Part shown: positions 1-8,916 of the stretch, one piece after another
Layout: each line of letters begins with the position of its first letter
Position numbering within the stretch: the first letter of the stretch is position 1
Assembly (NCBI GenBank): GCA_017994835.1
Contig: JAGOKC010000022.1
Span: 1 to 32,331, forward strand
Direction of reading: 5' to 3'
DNA: 32,331 bases
DNA from: Aquabacterium sp.
GTDB lineage: Bacteria; Pseudomonadota; Gammaproteobacteria; Burkholderiales; Burkholderiaceae_C
Program-made: the position numbers and the translations under genes
The notes under the pieces: model-generated
The model's database searches: none
What the model was told of the DNA's origin: nothing
The model's input: the letters and a program-made list of their open reading frames with translations, nothing else

Positions 1-2
1 AA

Positions 3-2156
3 GACACCCCGGTGTCGGGTCAGGTCGTCGCCAGCGATGCCGATGGCAATCCTCTGAGCTACACCGCTGGCACCGCGCCCGCCCACGGCAGCGTCACCGT
101 CAACCCGGACGGCACCTGGACCTACACACCCGGCAGCAACTTCAACGGCACGGATGTTTTCACTGTCACGATTTCCGACGGCCAAGGTGGCATCAGCACC
201 GCCACGGTCAATGTTGGCATCACTGCCGTCAACGATGCGCCCACCCTCGGCAGCGCCAGCGTCGCATTGCTGGAGGCTGATCTCGCCTCCGCAGTCTCAA
301 CCCAATCCGGGTCACTCAACACCCTTGACATTGACAGCGCAACCGTCACCACCAGGCTCGCACTCCCCACCGCTGCTCTGACCTCCTCGGGTGCCGCAGT
401 CACCTGGTCGCTCAGCTCGGACGGCCACACCTTGCTCGGCACCGCAGACAGCAGCGAAGTCCTTCGCGCCACCATCGACAACCAGGGCAACTACACCGTC
501 ACCCTCTCCAAACCCATTGACCACGCCGTAGATCAAGGTCAAAACCTTGCATCCTTCAACATTGGCATCTCGGCAACAGATGGCATCGCCACCACGCTAG
601 GCAGCCTGACCGTTCGCATCACCGACGACACCCCCGAAGCCAATGCCGCAGTGCACAGCCTGCGCATTCGCACCGACACCATCAACGTCAACGATCTCGA
701 TGCGGGCTTCATCGGTGACACCTACCAAAACTACAGCTACTTCGAAGTTCGGCGCACCGATGCGGATTCGCACGACACCTTCGTTGACCGCCTGCGCTGG
801 GGTGATCCTGTCAGCAACTCCCTCAAATCAGGTTACGACCTGGTGGACAACGTCGGCTTCACCAGCAGCACCGGCACAGTCATCACCGAAGGCACTGCGT
901 TCAAACTGGGCGACTTCACGCACTCCAACTACGCCATCTACGGCGGCAGCTCAACCTTGAGCTACACCGACGTCACCATCCGCATGGACGTGACCATCAA
1001 CGGCGTGTCCACCCCAGTCGCTTTCAGCGTTCGACTCAACCACACCGAAACACCCAACAGTGCAGACGCCGTCGCCTCCCGCGACATCATCACCCTGCCC
1101 GCTCAGACCGTCAGCGTGCAAATTGCGGGTCAAAGCTACACCGTCAGCCTGCTCGGTTTCCAAGACAAGAGCGGCAACATCGTCAACACGATCTACACCG
1201 ACGAAGGCACCAACAACAACACCTTCGGCATCTACGCACAAGTCTCCTCGGTTCAAACGCCCGTTCAGACCAGCGGTGAACTGCTCAACCAGGCGGGTGC
1301 CGATGGTGCCTACCTCTCCGAAGTCATCATTGACGGCACCCGCTACGGCTACAACCCCACCAGCGGCATCACCGTCACATCCGGCACCGATCACGGCAAC
1401 TTCTCTGCCGCTGACCAGACCCTCACCGTTCAAACCGGTCTGGGCGGCGTCTTCGTGATCGACATGGACGACGGCAACTACACCTACACCGCATCCACCA
1501 ACGTCACCAGCAGCGCCAGCGACGTGCTGGCCTACACCGTGCGTGATGTCGATGGCGACACCGCCAGCGCCACGGTCGTCGTCAACGTCGCCCCGCCAAC
1601 CACGGTCACCCTGAGCAACACCGGCATCCCCTACCAAGGCAACGCCGACCCTGAAAACATCTTCGGCAGCAGCGGCAACGACACCATCTATGGTGATGGC
1701 GGCTCTGATCACATCTCGGGCAACGGCGGCAACGACACGGTTCACGGCGGACAAGGCAGCGACCTGCTCGGCGGTGGTGCCGGTTCGGACGTCTTTGCCT
1801 GGTCTTTCAACGACCAGGGCACGCCTGGCGACGCCTACCACGACGTCATCACCGACTTCAACACCGCCAGCAGACTCGCAGGCGGCGACGTGCTCGACCT
1901 GCGCGACCTCCTGCAAGGCGAGCTGCACCTGGGCACCAACTCAGGCAACCTGGGCAACTTCCTGCAATTTGAAAACGTGGGGGGCAACACCCTGCTGCAC
2001 ATCAGCAGCACCGGAGCCTACAACTCAGGCTATGCCGCCACCAAAGATGATCAGACCATCACCCTGCAAGGCGTTGACCTCAGCAACAACAACACCCTCA
2101 GCAACTCGCAGATCATTCAAAACCTGCTCGCTGGCGGCAAGCTGATCACCGACTGA
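3..2156 (+). CDS. RTX/VCBS-type large adhesin, C-terminal part (5' truncated by window)
   Basis: The frame is open from the window edge, so only the last ~717 residues of a larger protein are visible. The first ~75 residues form a VCBS/cadherin-like beta-sandwich repeat ([21 protein letters not shown], then the linker VNDAP). Further Ig-like/VCBS material follows. At nt ~1665-1795 there is a short block of RTX nonapeptides ([28 protein letters not shown]) that should bind Ca2+. The end (SDVFAWSF..., [28 protein letters not shown]) is a typical C-terminal type I secretion signal. Such giant adhesins leave the cell through an ABC/MFP/TolC channel and, when LapA-like, are held at the outer membrane. 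The neighbouring lapD, lapG and TolC genes support a LapA-like, LapG-cleaved adhesin. The N-terminal retention module and cleavage site would lie upstream, so LapG control is inferred. Confidence 0.9.
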   Translation, partial: DTPVSGQVVASDADGNPLSYTAGTAPAHGSVTVNPDGTWTYTPGSNFNGTDVFTVTISDGQGGISTATVNVGITAVNDAPTLGSASVALLEADLASAVSTQSGSLNTLDIDSATVTTRLALPTAALTSSGAAVTWSLSSDGHTLLGTADSSEVLRATIDNQGNYTVTLSKPIDHAVDQGQNLASFNIGISATDGIATTLGSLTVRITDDTPEANAAVHSLRIRTDTINVNDLDAGFIGDTYQNYSYFEVRRTDADSHDTFVDRLRWGDPVSNSLKSGYDLVDNVGFTSSTGTVITEGTAFKLGDFTHSNYAIYGGSSTLSYTDVTIRMDVTINGVSTPVAFSVRLNHTETPNSADAVASRDIITLPAQTVSVQIAGQSYTVSLLGFQDKSGNIVNTIYTDEGTNNNTFGIYAQVSSVQTPVQTSGELLNQAGADGAYLSEVIIDGTRYGYNPTSGITVTSGTDHGNFSAADQTLTVQTGLGGVFVIDMDDGNYTYTASTNVTSSASDVLAYTVRDVDGDTASATVVVNVAPPTTVTLSNTGIPYQGNADPENIFGSSGNDTIYGDGGSDHISGNGGNDTVHGGQGSDLLGGGAGSDVFAWSFNDQGTPGDAYHDVITDFNTASRLAGGDVLDLRDLLQGELHLGTNSGNLGNFLQFENVGGNTLLHISSTGAYNSGYAATKDDQTITLQGVDLSNNNTLSNSQIIQNLLAGGKLITD

Positions 2157-2157
2157 C

Positions 2158-2172
2158 CGGAGACCGGCTCCG
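2158..2172. terminator. Short hairpin between convergent adhesin and lapD
   Basis: The 18-bp gap between the two convergent stop codons contains a perfect 5-bp inverted repeat (CGGAG, 5-nt loop, CTCCG). It may act as a minimal bidirectional terminator, but there is no T tract, so this is weak. Confidence 0.25.
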
Positions 2173-2174
2173 AC

Positions 2175-4091
2175 TCACATTTTCACGACCGGGCCGGTCA
2201 CCCCATCCACACCCAGGCGATGCAGCACAGGGATGTCAGCCAGGTCACTCACGCCCTCGGCGTACACCTGCAAGCCCAAACCGTGCAGCATTCCGGCCGT
2301 GGCCTGAACAAACGCAGCGCGCGCCCCATCCTGACAAACCCCTTGCACCACCGACGCATCGAGCTTCACGTAGTCCAACCCGGCCTCGAACAAAAACTCG
2401 ATGCGCGTCAAACGCTCACCAGCATGCTCCAGCCCGATGCGTGCACCCAATGGTCGCAGCTGCTTACACAACTCCCGCACCAGTTCAAACCGATCCACTG
2501 CGGCCCCCTCGGCCACCTCCAGCGACAGCAATCGCGCCTCCTTGGGCGACGCCAACAACAAAGCGCGCACACGCGGCACAAAGCCACTGTCCAACAAAGA
2601 CGCGGGTGACAGGTTCACACCCCGAGGCACCCTATCCCTGGCCATGCTCTCCAACGCCAGGCGCACCGCCATCTCATCAATCTCGGACATCAAGGTCGAG
2701 CGCAACGCCATCGGCAACCAGGTCGATGCCACCTCATGCGCGCCATCCCGCTCAATCTGAATCCGCATTGGACACTCCTGATGCACCAGACGGCCCAGGC
2801 GATCCACCAACGGAAACGCCACCAGACGCACCCGACGTTCACTCAATGCCTCCGTCAAGCTCAGGCGCCAGGCATCCTCCCCCATCACCATGGCAGACGT
2901 GTCATCGGTGTCCCCCAACTCGATCGAGAATGGCCCACGCGCCTCCGCACGCGCCAAAGCTGAATCCGCAGCAGCCAGCACCTGGTGCTCCAGCATCCCG
3001 CGCTTCCACGTCACACCGCCCAGCACAAAAGAGGCCTCCCCCCCCTCGGCACGCAGCACCTCATGGCAAGCCTGCGCAAACACCTCGGCCGTCACGGGTT
3101 GCAGCGCTTGCGCACCCTGCAAACACACCGCGAAATCTCCGCCGTTCAAGCGCCCGACACACGCCCCCTCCGATGGTTGCGAAGCCGCCTTCAGCGCTGC
3201 CCCCAACTTCTGCAACAGGACATCGGTCTGAACATGCCCGAGGCTGTGATTCAAACCCTGCAAATCACCCACCCGCAGGAAATACAACACCCCAGTGCCC
3301 ACACCCTCCTCATCGTGCAAGGCGCTGACCAACTGATTCATGAAATGTGCGCGATGCGACAAACCCGTCAAAGGATCGCAATGCGCCTGCTTGCGCAACA
3401 ACTCCACCTGCGTCGCCTGTTCATCGAACAAGGCCTTCAAACGCATCACCACCCCATTCATCGCCTGTGACAGGCGGGCCAACTCTGGCACCCGTGGTTC
3501 TTTCACAGTGATAAAGCGACGCTCCATCAAGGCCTGCGCCTGATTCACCGTCGCATCCAGCGGTTGACGAATCCCGCGCACCCCAAACGTGGCCAATATG
3601 CCTGAAACCCCACCCAGCAAAGCCAGCCATCCTGCCGTCTTGAGCGCCCCCGCCCACAACTGGTCATGCGCAAACGACGAATGGCTCACCACCTCGACCG
3701 ACCCGAGCGCCCGCCAACCATCCGACACCTGGGCCACCCCTGGCGCAGACACCACCGGCAGCCAGCCCACAAACCACGACGGCGCAGCCTGACGCACCAG
3801 GGCCGGATCAGACACATGGCTGAACACCACCTTGCCCGCAGCATCCTTCAAGGTAATCCGCTGGTAGTAGCCCGTGTCAAACATGGCCATCACCGCCAAC
3901 TCCATCGCTGTGGCATCGCCCTTTTGCTGCGACAAATTCAGCGCCAAAGCCTGCGCGTTGTCGGCATTCTTCATCCGCAACTGCGTCTCAAGATATCCCT
4001 GCGACGAGGCCATCCACACCCCAAAACTGCCCAGAAACGCCAGCAACAGCGTCCCCAGCAGCAACAACCAGATCTGACGAATCAATGACAT
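2175..4091 (-). CDS. lapD: LapD-type c-di-GMP receptor (degenerate GGDEF-EAL)
   Basis: 638 aa inner-membrane protein. Order: TM helix (~5-27), periplasmic LapD/MoxY-type sensor (~30-145), second TM (~150-172), HAMP (~172-228), GGDEF domain (~235-390), EAL domain (~405-638). The GGDEF site reads NGGDF (316-320) and the EAL position reads HQECPMR (437-443). Both catalytic signatures are lost, as expected for a receptor rather than an enzyme. Periplasmic W126, in DGWRALG, sits where the LapG-contacting Trp of Pseudomonas LapD lies (inference from position). Known role of the family: at high c-di-GMP, LapD sequesters LapG in the periplasm and protects the adhesin. The gene follows lapG by 13 nt on the same strand, with a GAGG ribosome site at the lapG stop, so the two are probably one transcript. 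Confidence 0.92.
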   Translation of the reverse strand: MSLIRQIWLLLLGTLLLAFLGSFGVWMASSQGYLETQLRMKNADNAQALALNLSQQKGDATAMELAVMAMFDTGYYQRITLKDAAGKVVFSHVSDPALVRQAAPSWFVGWLPVVSAPGVAQVSDGWRALGSVEVVSHSSFAHDQLWAGALKTAGWLALLGGVSGILATFGVRGIRQPLDATVNQAQALMERRFITVKEPRVPELARLSQAMNGVVMRLKALFDEQATQVELLRKQAHCDPLTGLSHRAHFMNQLVSALHDEEGVGTGVLYFLRVGDLQGLNHSLGHVQTDVLLQKLGAALKAASQPSEGACVGRLNGGDFAVCLQGAQALQPVTAEVFAQACHEVLRAEGGEASFVLGGVTWKRGMLEHQVLAAADSALARAEARGPFSIELGDTDDTSAMVMGEDAWRLSLTEALSERRVRLVAFPLVDRLGRLVHQECPMRIQIERDGAHEVASTWLPMALRSTLMSEIDEMAVRLALESMARDRVPRGVNLSPASLLDSGFVPRVRALLLASPKEARLLSLEVAEGAAVDRFELVRELCKQLRPLGARIGLEHAGERLTRIEFLFEAGLDYVKLDASVVQGVCQDGARAAFVQATAGMLHGLGLQVYAEGVSDLADIPVLHRLGVDGVTGPVVKM

Positions 4092-4104
4092 AGATGCACC
4101 ATCC

Positions 4105-4752
4105 TCACCACCAGCCTTCGGCCTTGGCTTTCGTTAACATGTCTCGCCAACGGGACAACCGGGCCGAAGGGTCGCCCGCACGCGACGCCCCCACACCCTG
4201 CCACAAGCCCTCGGCGTTGAAACTGAACACCGGTGACAGATCCGGACGACGCGAAGCCGGACGGATGTCACCGAGCAAACTGTCAAGAATCAAAGGTTCG
4301 GCCATGGGATCGCGGTAATACGCCAACACCATGTGCGCCTGCGTGACCGCACCAATCTGGGCACGCACATAAACCAGACGCAACTTGGCGCTGGGCACAC
4401 CAGCGGCCATCAGGGCGAAATACTTGGCAATCGCGAAATCCTCGCAGTCGCCCTGCCCCCGGTTCATCATCTCCAGCGGTGAGGCCCAGTAATCCACCTG
4501 CCCCCACACGTCCTTGTCTTCGCGAAACACGATGGCGCGATTGAAAAACGCATTGACCCCTTTGAGTCGAGCGATCTCATCCAGCCCCTGCGCCTCCACG
4601 ATCTCCTGCGCCAGCACCTGCGCCCGCGCCGCTGCAGGTGGCCCCATCCGTTGCGCCTGCGCCAACATGCGCTCATTCATCCAAGCGTGAGTCGTCATGC
4701 CCGCCAGCACAAGGCCAGCAGCCAGCACGGCGGGCCGCATGCGCAGCCGCAT
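4105..4752 (-). CDS. lapG: LapG-type periplasmic transglutaminase-like cysteine protease
   Basis: 215 aa from the ATG at 4752 (MRLRMRPAVL). This start gives a clean N-terminal export segment (~6-20); an in-frame start 57 nt upstream would add residues unlike a signal peptide. The transglutaminase-like triad is visible: C103 in GDCEDFAIAKYF, H140 in AHMVLAYY and D157 in LILDSL. These match the Cys-His-Asp arrangement of LapG. Family role: Ca2+-dependent cleavage of the adhesin N-terminus after a di-alanine site, releasing it from the cell surface unless LapG is bound by LapD. It is upstream of and co-directional with lapD, and divergent from the TolC gene. Confidence 0.93.
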   Translation of the reverse strand: MRLRMRPAVLAAGLVLAGMTTHAWMNERMLAQAQRMGPPAAARAQVLAQEIVEAQGLDEIARLKGVNAFFNRAIVFREDKDVWGQVDYWASPLEMMNRGQGDCEDFAIAKYFALMAAGVPSAKLRLVYVRAQIGAVTQAHMVLAYYRDPMAEPLILDSLLGDIRPASRRPDLSPVFSFNAEGLWQGVGASRAGDPSARLSRWRDMLTKAKAEGWW

Positions 4753-5013
4753 CAGCACCCACCTTTCGACAAAATGCCAAAGGCAAGACAAAAACAAGGT
4801 CACACGCAAACCAGGGACTTCGCCATGTTATGCACCCAGAAACGCCCCCCTGTTTCGCGGGGTACAGGTTTTCACCTGTAAACGTAAGTTTTTGTAAGCA
4901 TCTTTTGATGCCAGAATGCTCAAATCATGACACACCCACCACTGCGTCATGGGGTTGCCAAACCGCCACTACGGCCGGTTGGCGGTGTTTGCGCACAAGA
5001 AACCGAGGATTTC
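4753..5013. other. Divergent lapG / TolC intergenic region with several inverted repeats
   Basis: 261 bp between opposed starts. Visible structures are a perfect 7-bp inverted repeat TACAGGT-TTTC-ACCTGTA (4863-4880), preceded by CCTGT at 4849-4853 that could pair with ACAGG instead; GCATC-TTTT-GATGC (4898-4911); and ACCGCCA...TGGCGGT with an 11-nt loop (4962-4986) in the TolC leader. I find no convincing -35/-10 pair. The repeats may be operators or leader structures. A GEMM-type c-di-GMP riboswitch is not evident. Confidence 0.4.
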
Positions 5014-6855
5014 GTGAACAAAAGAACGATCAAGCTCAGCCTCTCCGCCGTGAGCCTGGCCATCCTGTCCGTGGCCGTCCAAGCGCAGAGCACGCAAACC
5101 ACGGGTCTGGCTGCTGCTGTGCAACAGGCGATCAACCAAAACCCCGAAGTCACCGCACGACTCAATGCCTTGCGTGCAGCAGGCAACGAAGTCGAAGTGG
5201 CCCGTGGGCAGTACCTCCCCAGCGTGGACCTCAGCGCCAGCGTCGGACGTGACAACGATCGCATCACCTCGCGCTCCCCTGCTTCGCAAAGCCTCAGCCG
5301 CACCGGCCTCGCCTTGAGTGCCAGTCAGATCCTGTGGAATGGCATGGCCACCACCAAGGAAGTGACCCGACTCGACCACGCCCGCCTCACCCGTTACTTT
5401 GAATTCCTCGGCACCACCGAAGAGACCGCCCTCGAAGCCACCCGCGCCTACCTCGATGTCGAGCGCTACCGCAAACTGGTTTCGCTGGCTGAAGACAACT
5501 ACGTCCAGCACAAGTACGCCTTCAACCAGTTGCAGACCAAGTTCAAGGCAGGCGTGGGCCGTGGTGTCGATGCCGAACAAGCCAATGCCCGACTGGCTTT
5601 GGCCGAATCCAACCTGACCACCGAACAGGCCAACCTGCACGACGTCAGTACCCGCTACCTGCGCATCGTGGGCGACGTGCCCGCTGCCAGCACGGACAAT
5701 GGGGGGGCCGACCTCTCCAAGGGCATCCCCCCCAGCAACCTCGAAACCATCCAGCAAGCCCTGGCCAAGCACCCCAGCATCAGCGCAGCTGTTGAAAACA
5801 TGCGTGCAGCCCAGGCTCAGGCTCAAGGGGTCGAAAGCAGCTATCAGCCCACCGTTGAAGCCCGCTTGCGCACCGGCGTGGGCAACAACTTCGATGGTGT
5901 TCAAGACCAAAAGCGCGACAGCTCTGCCGAAATCGTCTTGAACTGGAATCTGTTCAACGGTGGCAGCGACAAGGCCCGCGTGCGGCAATACGCCGACCTG
6001 CTCAACCAGGCGGCCGACCAGCGCGACCGCGCCTGCCGCGATGTGCGCCAGACCGTGGCCATCGCCCACAACGACATCCGCAAGCTGCAAGACCAGCTGC
6101 TGGCCCTGGACCGCAACGTGCTGGCCATTGAAAAAGCCCGCGACGCCTACCGCCAGCAATTTGACATCGGCCAGCGCAGCCTGCTGGACCTGCTCAATGC
6201 CGAAAACGAGCTCTACACTGCCAAGCGCTCGTATGCCAACGCTGAATTCGATCTGCAACTGGCCTACGCCCGCACCCAGGCTGCCCGGTACAGCCTGACC
6301 ACCACACTGGGTCTGGCCCCTGCTGCCGATGACACCCAGGATCTGCCCCAGGACTGGCAAGCCGCCGACGATGCCGCACAGCGCTGCCCCGTCACCGCCG
6401 TTGATGTGAAAGCCATCAGCCTGAGCGACCTTGATGCCCGCGCCCGCAAGCTGTCCGTGCCCGTGATGGCCGCTGCGCCAGTGGCGGTTGCACCCAGCGC
6501 CCCGGCCCCGGCGGCCTCACCGGCTGTGGCCACCGTTCAACAACGCCTGCGTGACTGGGCTGATGCCTGGATGGCCAAGGATGTGGATGGCTACCTGGGC
6601 TTCTACGCCAAGGACTTTGCTCCCAGCCGCAGCACGCGAGCCAAGTGGACTCAGGAGCGCCGCCGCCTGGTCAGCAAAACCGGCACCATTGAGCTGACGC
6701 TCGACAACATCCAGTCGCAAGCTCAAGGCGACGCTGTGGTGACCCGCTTTGACCAGAAGTACACCTCCAGCAACTTCCAGGACCGCAGCGTGAAAGTGCT
6801 GACCTGGAAGCAAATTGATGGCAAGTGGGTCATCGTGAAAGAAAGCAACCGTTGA
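5014..6855 (+). CDS. TolC-family (LapE-like) outer-membrane channel fused to NTF2-like domain
   Basis: 613 aa from the GTG at 5014. A GAGG ribosome site at 5005-5008 and an immediate signal peptide (MNKRTIKLSLSAVSLAILSV...AQA) favour it over an upstream ATG at 4927, which would bury the signal. Residues ~30-440 are a TolC/OEP repeat pair with long Ala/Gln-rich coiled-coil helices (LAAAVQQAINQNPEV; GQRSLLDLLNAENELYTAKRSY). An Ala/Pro linker follows at ~480-510. The last ~105 residues (WADAWMAKDVDGYLGFYAKDF ... WKQIDGKWVIVKE) look like an NTF2/SnoaL-fold domain like those attached to some cell-envelope proteins. The family role is the outer-membrane tunnel of type I secretion. Beside lapD, lapG and an RTX adhesin it is the probable exit channel for that adhesin. 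The ABC/MFP partners are not in the window. Confidence 0.9.
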   Translation: MNKRTIKLSLSAVSLAILSVAVQAQSTQTTGLAAAVQQAINQNPEVTARLNALRAAGNEVEVARGQYLPSVDLSASVGRDNDRITSRSPASQSLSRTGLALSASQILWNGMATTKEVTRLDHARLTRYFEFLGTTEETALEATRAYLDVERYRKLVSLAEDNYVQHKYAFNQLQTKFKAGVGRGVDAEQANARLALAESNLTTEQANLHDVSTRYLRIVGDVPAASTDNGGADLSKGIPPSNLETIQQALAKHPSISAAVENMRAAQAQAQGVESSYQPTVEARLRTGVGNNFDGVQDQKRDSSAEIVLNWNLFNGGSDKARVRQYADLLNQAADQRDRACRDVRQTVAIAHNDIRKLQDQLLALDRNVLAIEKARDAYRQQFDIGQRSLLDLLNAENELYTAKRSYANAEFDLQLAYARTQAARYSLTTTLGLAPAADDTQDLPQDWQAADDAAQRCPVTAVDVKAISLSDLDARARKLSVPVMAAAPVAVAPSAPAPAASPAVATVQQRLRDWADAWMAKDVDGYLGFYAKDFAPSRSTRAKWTQERRRLVSKTGTIELTLDNIQSQAQGDAVVTRFDQKYTSSNFQDRSVKVLTWKQIDGKWVIVKESNR

Positions 6856-6884
6856 TGCCCGCCTGAACAGGCACCGCTCAACAC

Positions 6885-6910
6885 AAAGCGCCCTCACGAG
6901 GGCGCTTTTT
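6885..6910. terminator. Bidirectional rho-independent terminator
   Basis: A perfect 11-bp inverted repeat (AAAGCGCCCTC / GAGGGCGCTTT) with a very short loop, followed by T's on the plus strand and mirrored by A's on the other side. It sits between the convergent TolC gene and SDR gene and should serve both. Confidence 0.9.
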
Positions 6911-6930
6911 GCTGGCTTGTGCTGCTCAAC

Positions 6931-7725
6931 TCACTTGGCAATGCCACCTGGGTAGCACAGCCCCCCAGTGATCTCGATCGTCGTGGCGTTGAGCGCCTCG
7001 TTGTGCATGCAATAGCCGATCATGTCGGCGATCTCCTGGGGTTCGATCAGGCGATCCAGGTGCACATCCTTCAAGATGGCCTTGAGCGCTTCCTGGTTCA
7101 TGCCCGTGAGCATCGGCGTGGCCGTGTAACCTGGGGCGATGGCCACACAGCGGATGTTGCGGATGCCGCGCAGCAAAAATTCCCCCACGATGATCTTGGG
7201 CATCATCGCCACCGCTGCCTTGGCAGACGAATAGTTCAACTGCCCGATCTGACCAATCTTGTTGACCGACGAAATCGGCACCAGCAAACCAGGCCACCCA
7301 CCGTTGACCATGGCCTCGGCCGCGTCACGCAAGGTCAGGAAAGTGCCGGTCAGGTCCACATCAAGCACTGGCTTCCACTTGTCCATGCCCATCTTGCGCG
7401 ACACCTTGCCCGTGGTCTTGTCCAGCGCCAGCATCGTGCCGTCGCGGATGATGCCTGCGCACGCCACCGCCACATTGAGCTGACCGAAAGCGCTCACCGT
7501 TGCCTCGATGAAACGCGCCGTGTCGGCCTCACTGCTCACATCGGCCTGCACGCCAATGGCCTCGCCGCCCATGGTCTTGATTTCGGCCACCACACGGTCA
7601 ATGTCCTCTTGCACCATGTCCACGATGGCCACCTTGCCACCCTGCCTGACGAAGTGCTTGGCCACCGCCTCGCCAATGCCTTTGCCACCGCCCGTGATGA
7701 CGGCCACGCTGTTTTTGATGTCCAT
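6931..7725 (-). CDS. SDR-family NAD(P)-dependent oxidoreductase
   Basis: 264 aa, classical short-chain dehydrogenase length. The Rossmann nucleotide motif TGGGKGIG is at 11-18, ADV at 61-63, and a variant of NNAG (ACAGI) at 89-92. The catalytic Ser is at 152/153 (PISSVN), with Y165 and K169 in YSSAK. The C-terminus carries the PGYTATPM and EITGG motifs typical of FabG/3-hydroxyacyl-CoA dehydrogenase-like members. The substrate cannot be read from sequence; neighbours give no pathway. Start ATG 7725 has AGGA 8 nt upstream. D36 in AIVDM at the end of beta-2 suggests NAD(H) preference (inference). A 13-bp palindrome lies ~67 bp upstream. Confidence 0.88.
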   Translation of the reverse strand: MDIKNSVAVITGGGKGIGEAVAKHFVRQGGKVAIVDMVQEDIDRVVAEIKTMGGEAIGVQADVSSEADTARFIEATVSAFGQLNVAVACAGIIRDGTMLALDKTTGKVSRKMGMDKWKPVLDVDLTGTFLTLRDAAEAMVNGGWPGLLVPISSVNKIGQIGQLNYSSAKAAVAMMPKIIVGEFLLRGIRNIRCVAIAPGYTATPMLTGMNQEALKAILKDVHLDRLIEPQEIADMIGYCMHNEALNATTIEITGGLCYPGGIAK

Positions 7726-7791
7726 GAGTCGATCCTGAATGACGTGAATGAAGGGACTGCACTGCTTCGCAGCTTATGCGGTCTTCATCAC

Positions 7792-7804
7792 TGTCATGAT
7801 GACA
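7792..7804. promoter_or_regulatory. Operator-like 13-bp palindrome upstream of the SDR gene
   Basis: TGTCATGATGACA is a perfect palindrome around a central base. It lies in the 85-bp gap between the EF-hand gene stop and the SDR start. Its size and symmetry resemble operators of GntR/FadR-type regulators, but no regulator gene is adjacent, so the assignment is a guess. Confidence 0.3.
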
Positions 7805-7810
7805 AAAGCA

Positions 7811-8890
7811 TCACACCGTCAGGTCAATTTGCTGAACCGTCCCAGCGCCCCCCGCTTCGCTCAGATACACGCTGCTGGAGCGCACCGTACCCAGGCTTTG
7901 CTGATCGGTCCCCTTGAGTTCGAACGGGGTGCTCACCGCACCCAGGTACAGCGCCCCCACCCCCACGGTGGACAAAGATCGCAGCGCCTGCTGCTCCCCC
8001 TCCTGCGCCTGCGGCATCCACACCTGCAAGCGCTGAAAAATGGCATCGGCCTCATCGATCCAATGGTTGCCGTCGTCATCCCACTGCGCCAATTCCGCAA
8101 AACCCTGGCCTGTCGTCGGCCCGAACAACTCACGCCCGTCATCGACCCGACCATTGCCATTGCGGTCCAACGCCAGGTAGCCCCGCTCGCCTGACAGCAA
8201 AGCCACCTGCTCCACCTCGCCATCTGCATTCAGATCAAAACCAAAGCGCTGATCCTGCAACTGCGCCGCCAAGCCGTCGAAATTGATCACCAAGGGATCT
8301 TGCTGCTGCACCGCACCGCCACGCAACACCGTGCTCGACACCTGCGTCACGCTGCGCTGCATGCTCAACGACAGCTCAAAACTCACCTTGCGGCCATCGG
8401 CAGTCATGATCACGCCCTGCGCGGCAAAGTCACTCGACTCGGCTTCGTGGTGGATCTCATGGCGCTCATAAGACCACGATGGCCCGTTGCTGGCGGGGGC
8501 ACGTCCACGTTGCCCGGTTGGGGCCTCGCTCACGCGCAGCACACCTTCGCCGTGCGCAGATTGATCGGGTGCTTCGCGCGCTTCTTCGCCGTACAGACGA
8601 ATGACCTCGCCGGTCAAACGCTCCAGCATGTCGCGCAAAGCCAGCAAACGCGGCGACAAACTACCCGACACCACCCCCGACGCCTCAGATGTCGGCGCAG
8701 TCTCTGCCTCGGTGGTGTCGGCCTGAGGCGACACCGGTGCGGGCCGGGGTGGGGCCAACGACGCCACAACTGGCGGCACCTCCCCGCGCCCTGATCGACC
8801 CGCCTGCCACTGCCAGCGCTCCGTCACCACATGCACGCTCTCGGCGCGGTACTGCGTCTGCAACGCCATCTGAGTCGATTTCACTTTCAT
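7811..8890 (-). CDS. EF-hand/dockerin-like calcium-binding protein of unknown function
   Basis: 359 aa from the ATG at 8890, chosen because GGAGGT lies 6 nt upstream; a frame running on to 9148 would cross the promoter described below. No signal peptide is seen. Residues ~35-130 are low-complexity and Pro/Ala/Glu-rich. A compact C-terminal part carries three Ca2+-loop motifs: DLNADGEVE (219-227), LDRNGNGRVDDGRELFG (241-257) and WDDDGNHWIDEADAIF (270-285). The NGNGxxDDGxELFG signature is shared with the C-terminal parts of FrpC-like and other RTX-type proteins, which suggests a common calcium-binding module. The function is not recognised. A sigma-28-type promoter directly upstream suggests control with flagellar/motility genes. 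Confidence 0.8.
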   Translation of the reverse strand: MKVKSTQMALQTQYRAESVHVVTERWQWQAGRSGRGEVPPVVASLAPPRPAPVSPQADTTEAETAPTSEASGVVSGSLSPRLLALRDMLERLTGEVIRLYGEEAREAPDQSAHGEGVLRVSEAPTGQRGRAPASNGPSWSYERHEIHHEAESSDFAAQGVIMTADGRKVSFELSLSMQRSVTQVSSTVLRGGAVQQQDPLVINFDGLAAQLQDQRFGFDLNADGEVEQVALLSGERGYLALDRNGNGRVDDGRELFGPTTGQGFAELAQWDDDGNHWIDEADAIFQRLQVWMPQAQEGEQQALRSLSTVGVGALYLGAVSTPFELKGTDQQSLGTVRSSSVYLSEAGGAGTVQQIDLTV

Positions 8891-8896
8891 CGCGGC

Positions 8897-8902
8897 ACCT
8901 CC
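8897..8902 (-). promoter_or_regulatory. Ribosome binding site that fixes the EF-hand gene start
   Basis: GGAGGT on the minus strand, 6 nt before ATG 8890; a near-perfect Shine-Dalgarno. Confidence 0.85.
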
Positions 8903-8916
8903 ATGTTCTTCGTCTT

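Noticed and set aside
4105-4752. LapG as a generic transglutaminase unrelated to adhesion
   Set aside because: The triad context, its size, and the adjacent degenerate LapD and RTX adhesin all fit LapG.
4825-4881. 18-codon leader peptide upstream of the TolC gene
   Set aside because: No Shine-Dalgarno and no attenuator-like codon run; it only coincides with the inverted repeats.
4801-5013. GEMM-type c-di-GMP riboswitch in the TolC leader
   Set aside because: The context invites it, but I could not find the conserved GEMM core or a tetraloop-receptor pattern.
4969-6360. 463-codon minus-strand frame opposite the TolC gene
   Set aside because: Gly/Val-rich shadow; the plus strand has signal peptide, TolC repeats and terminator.
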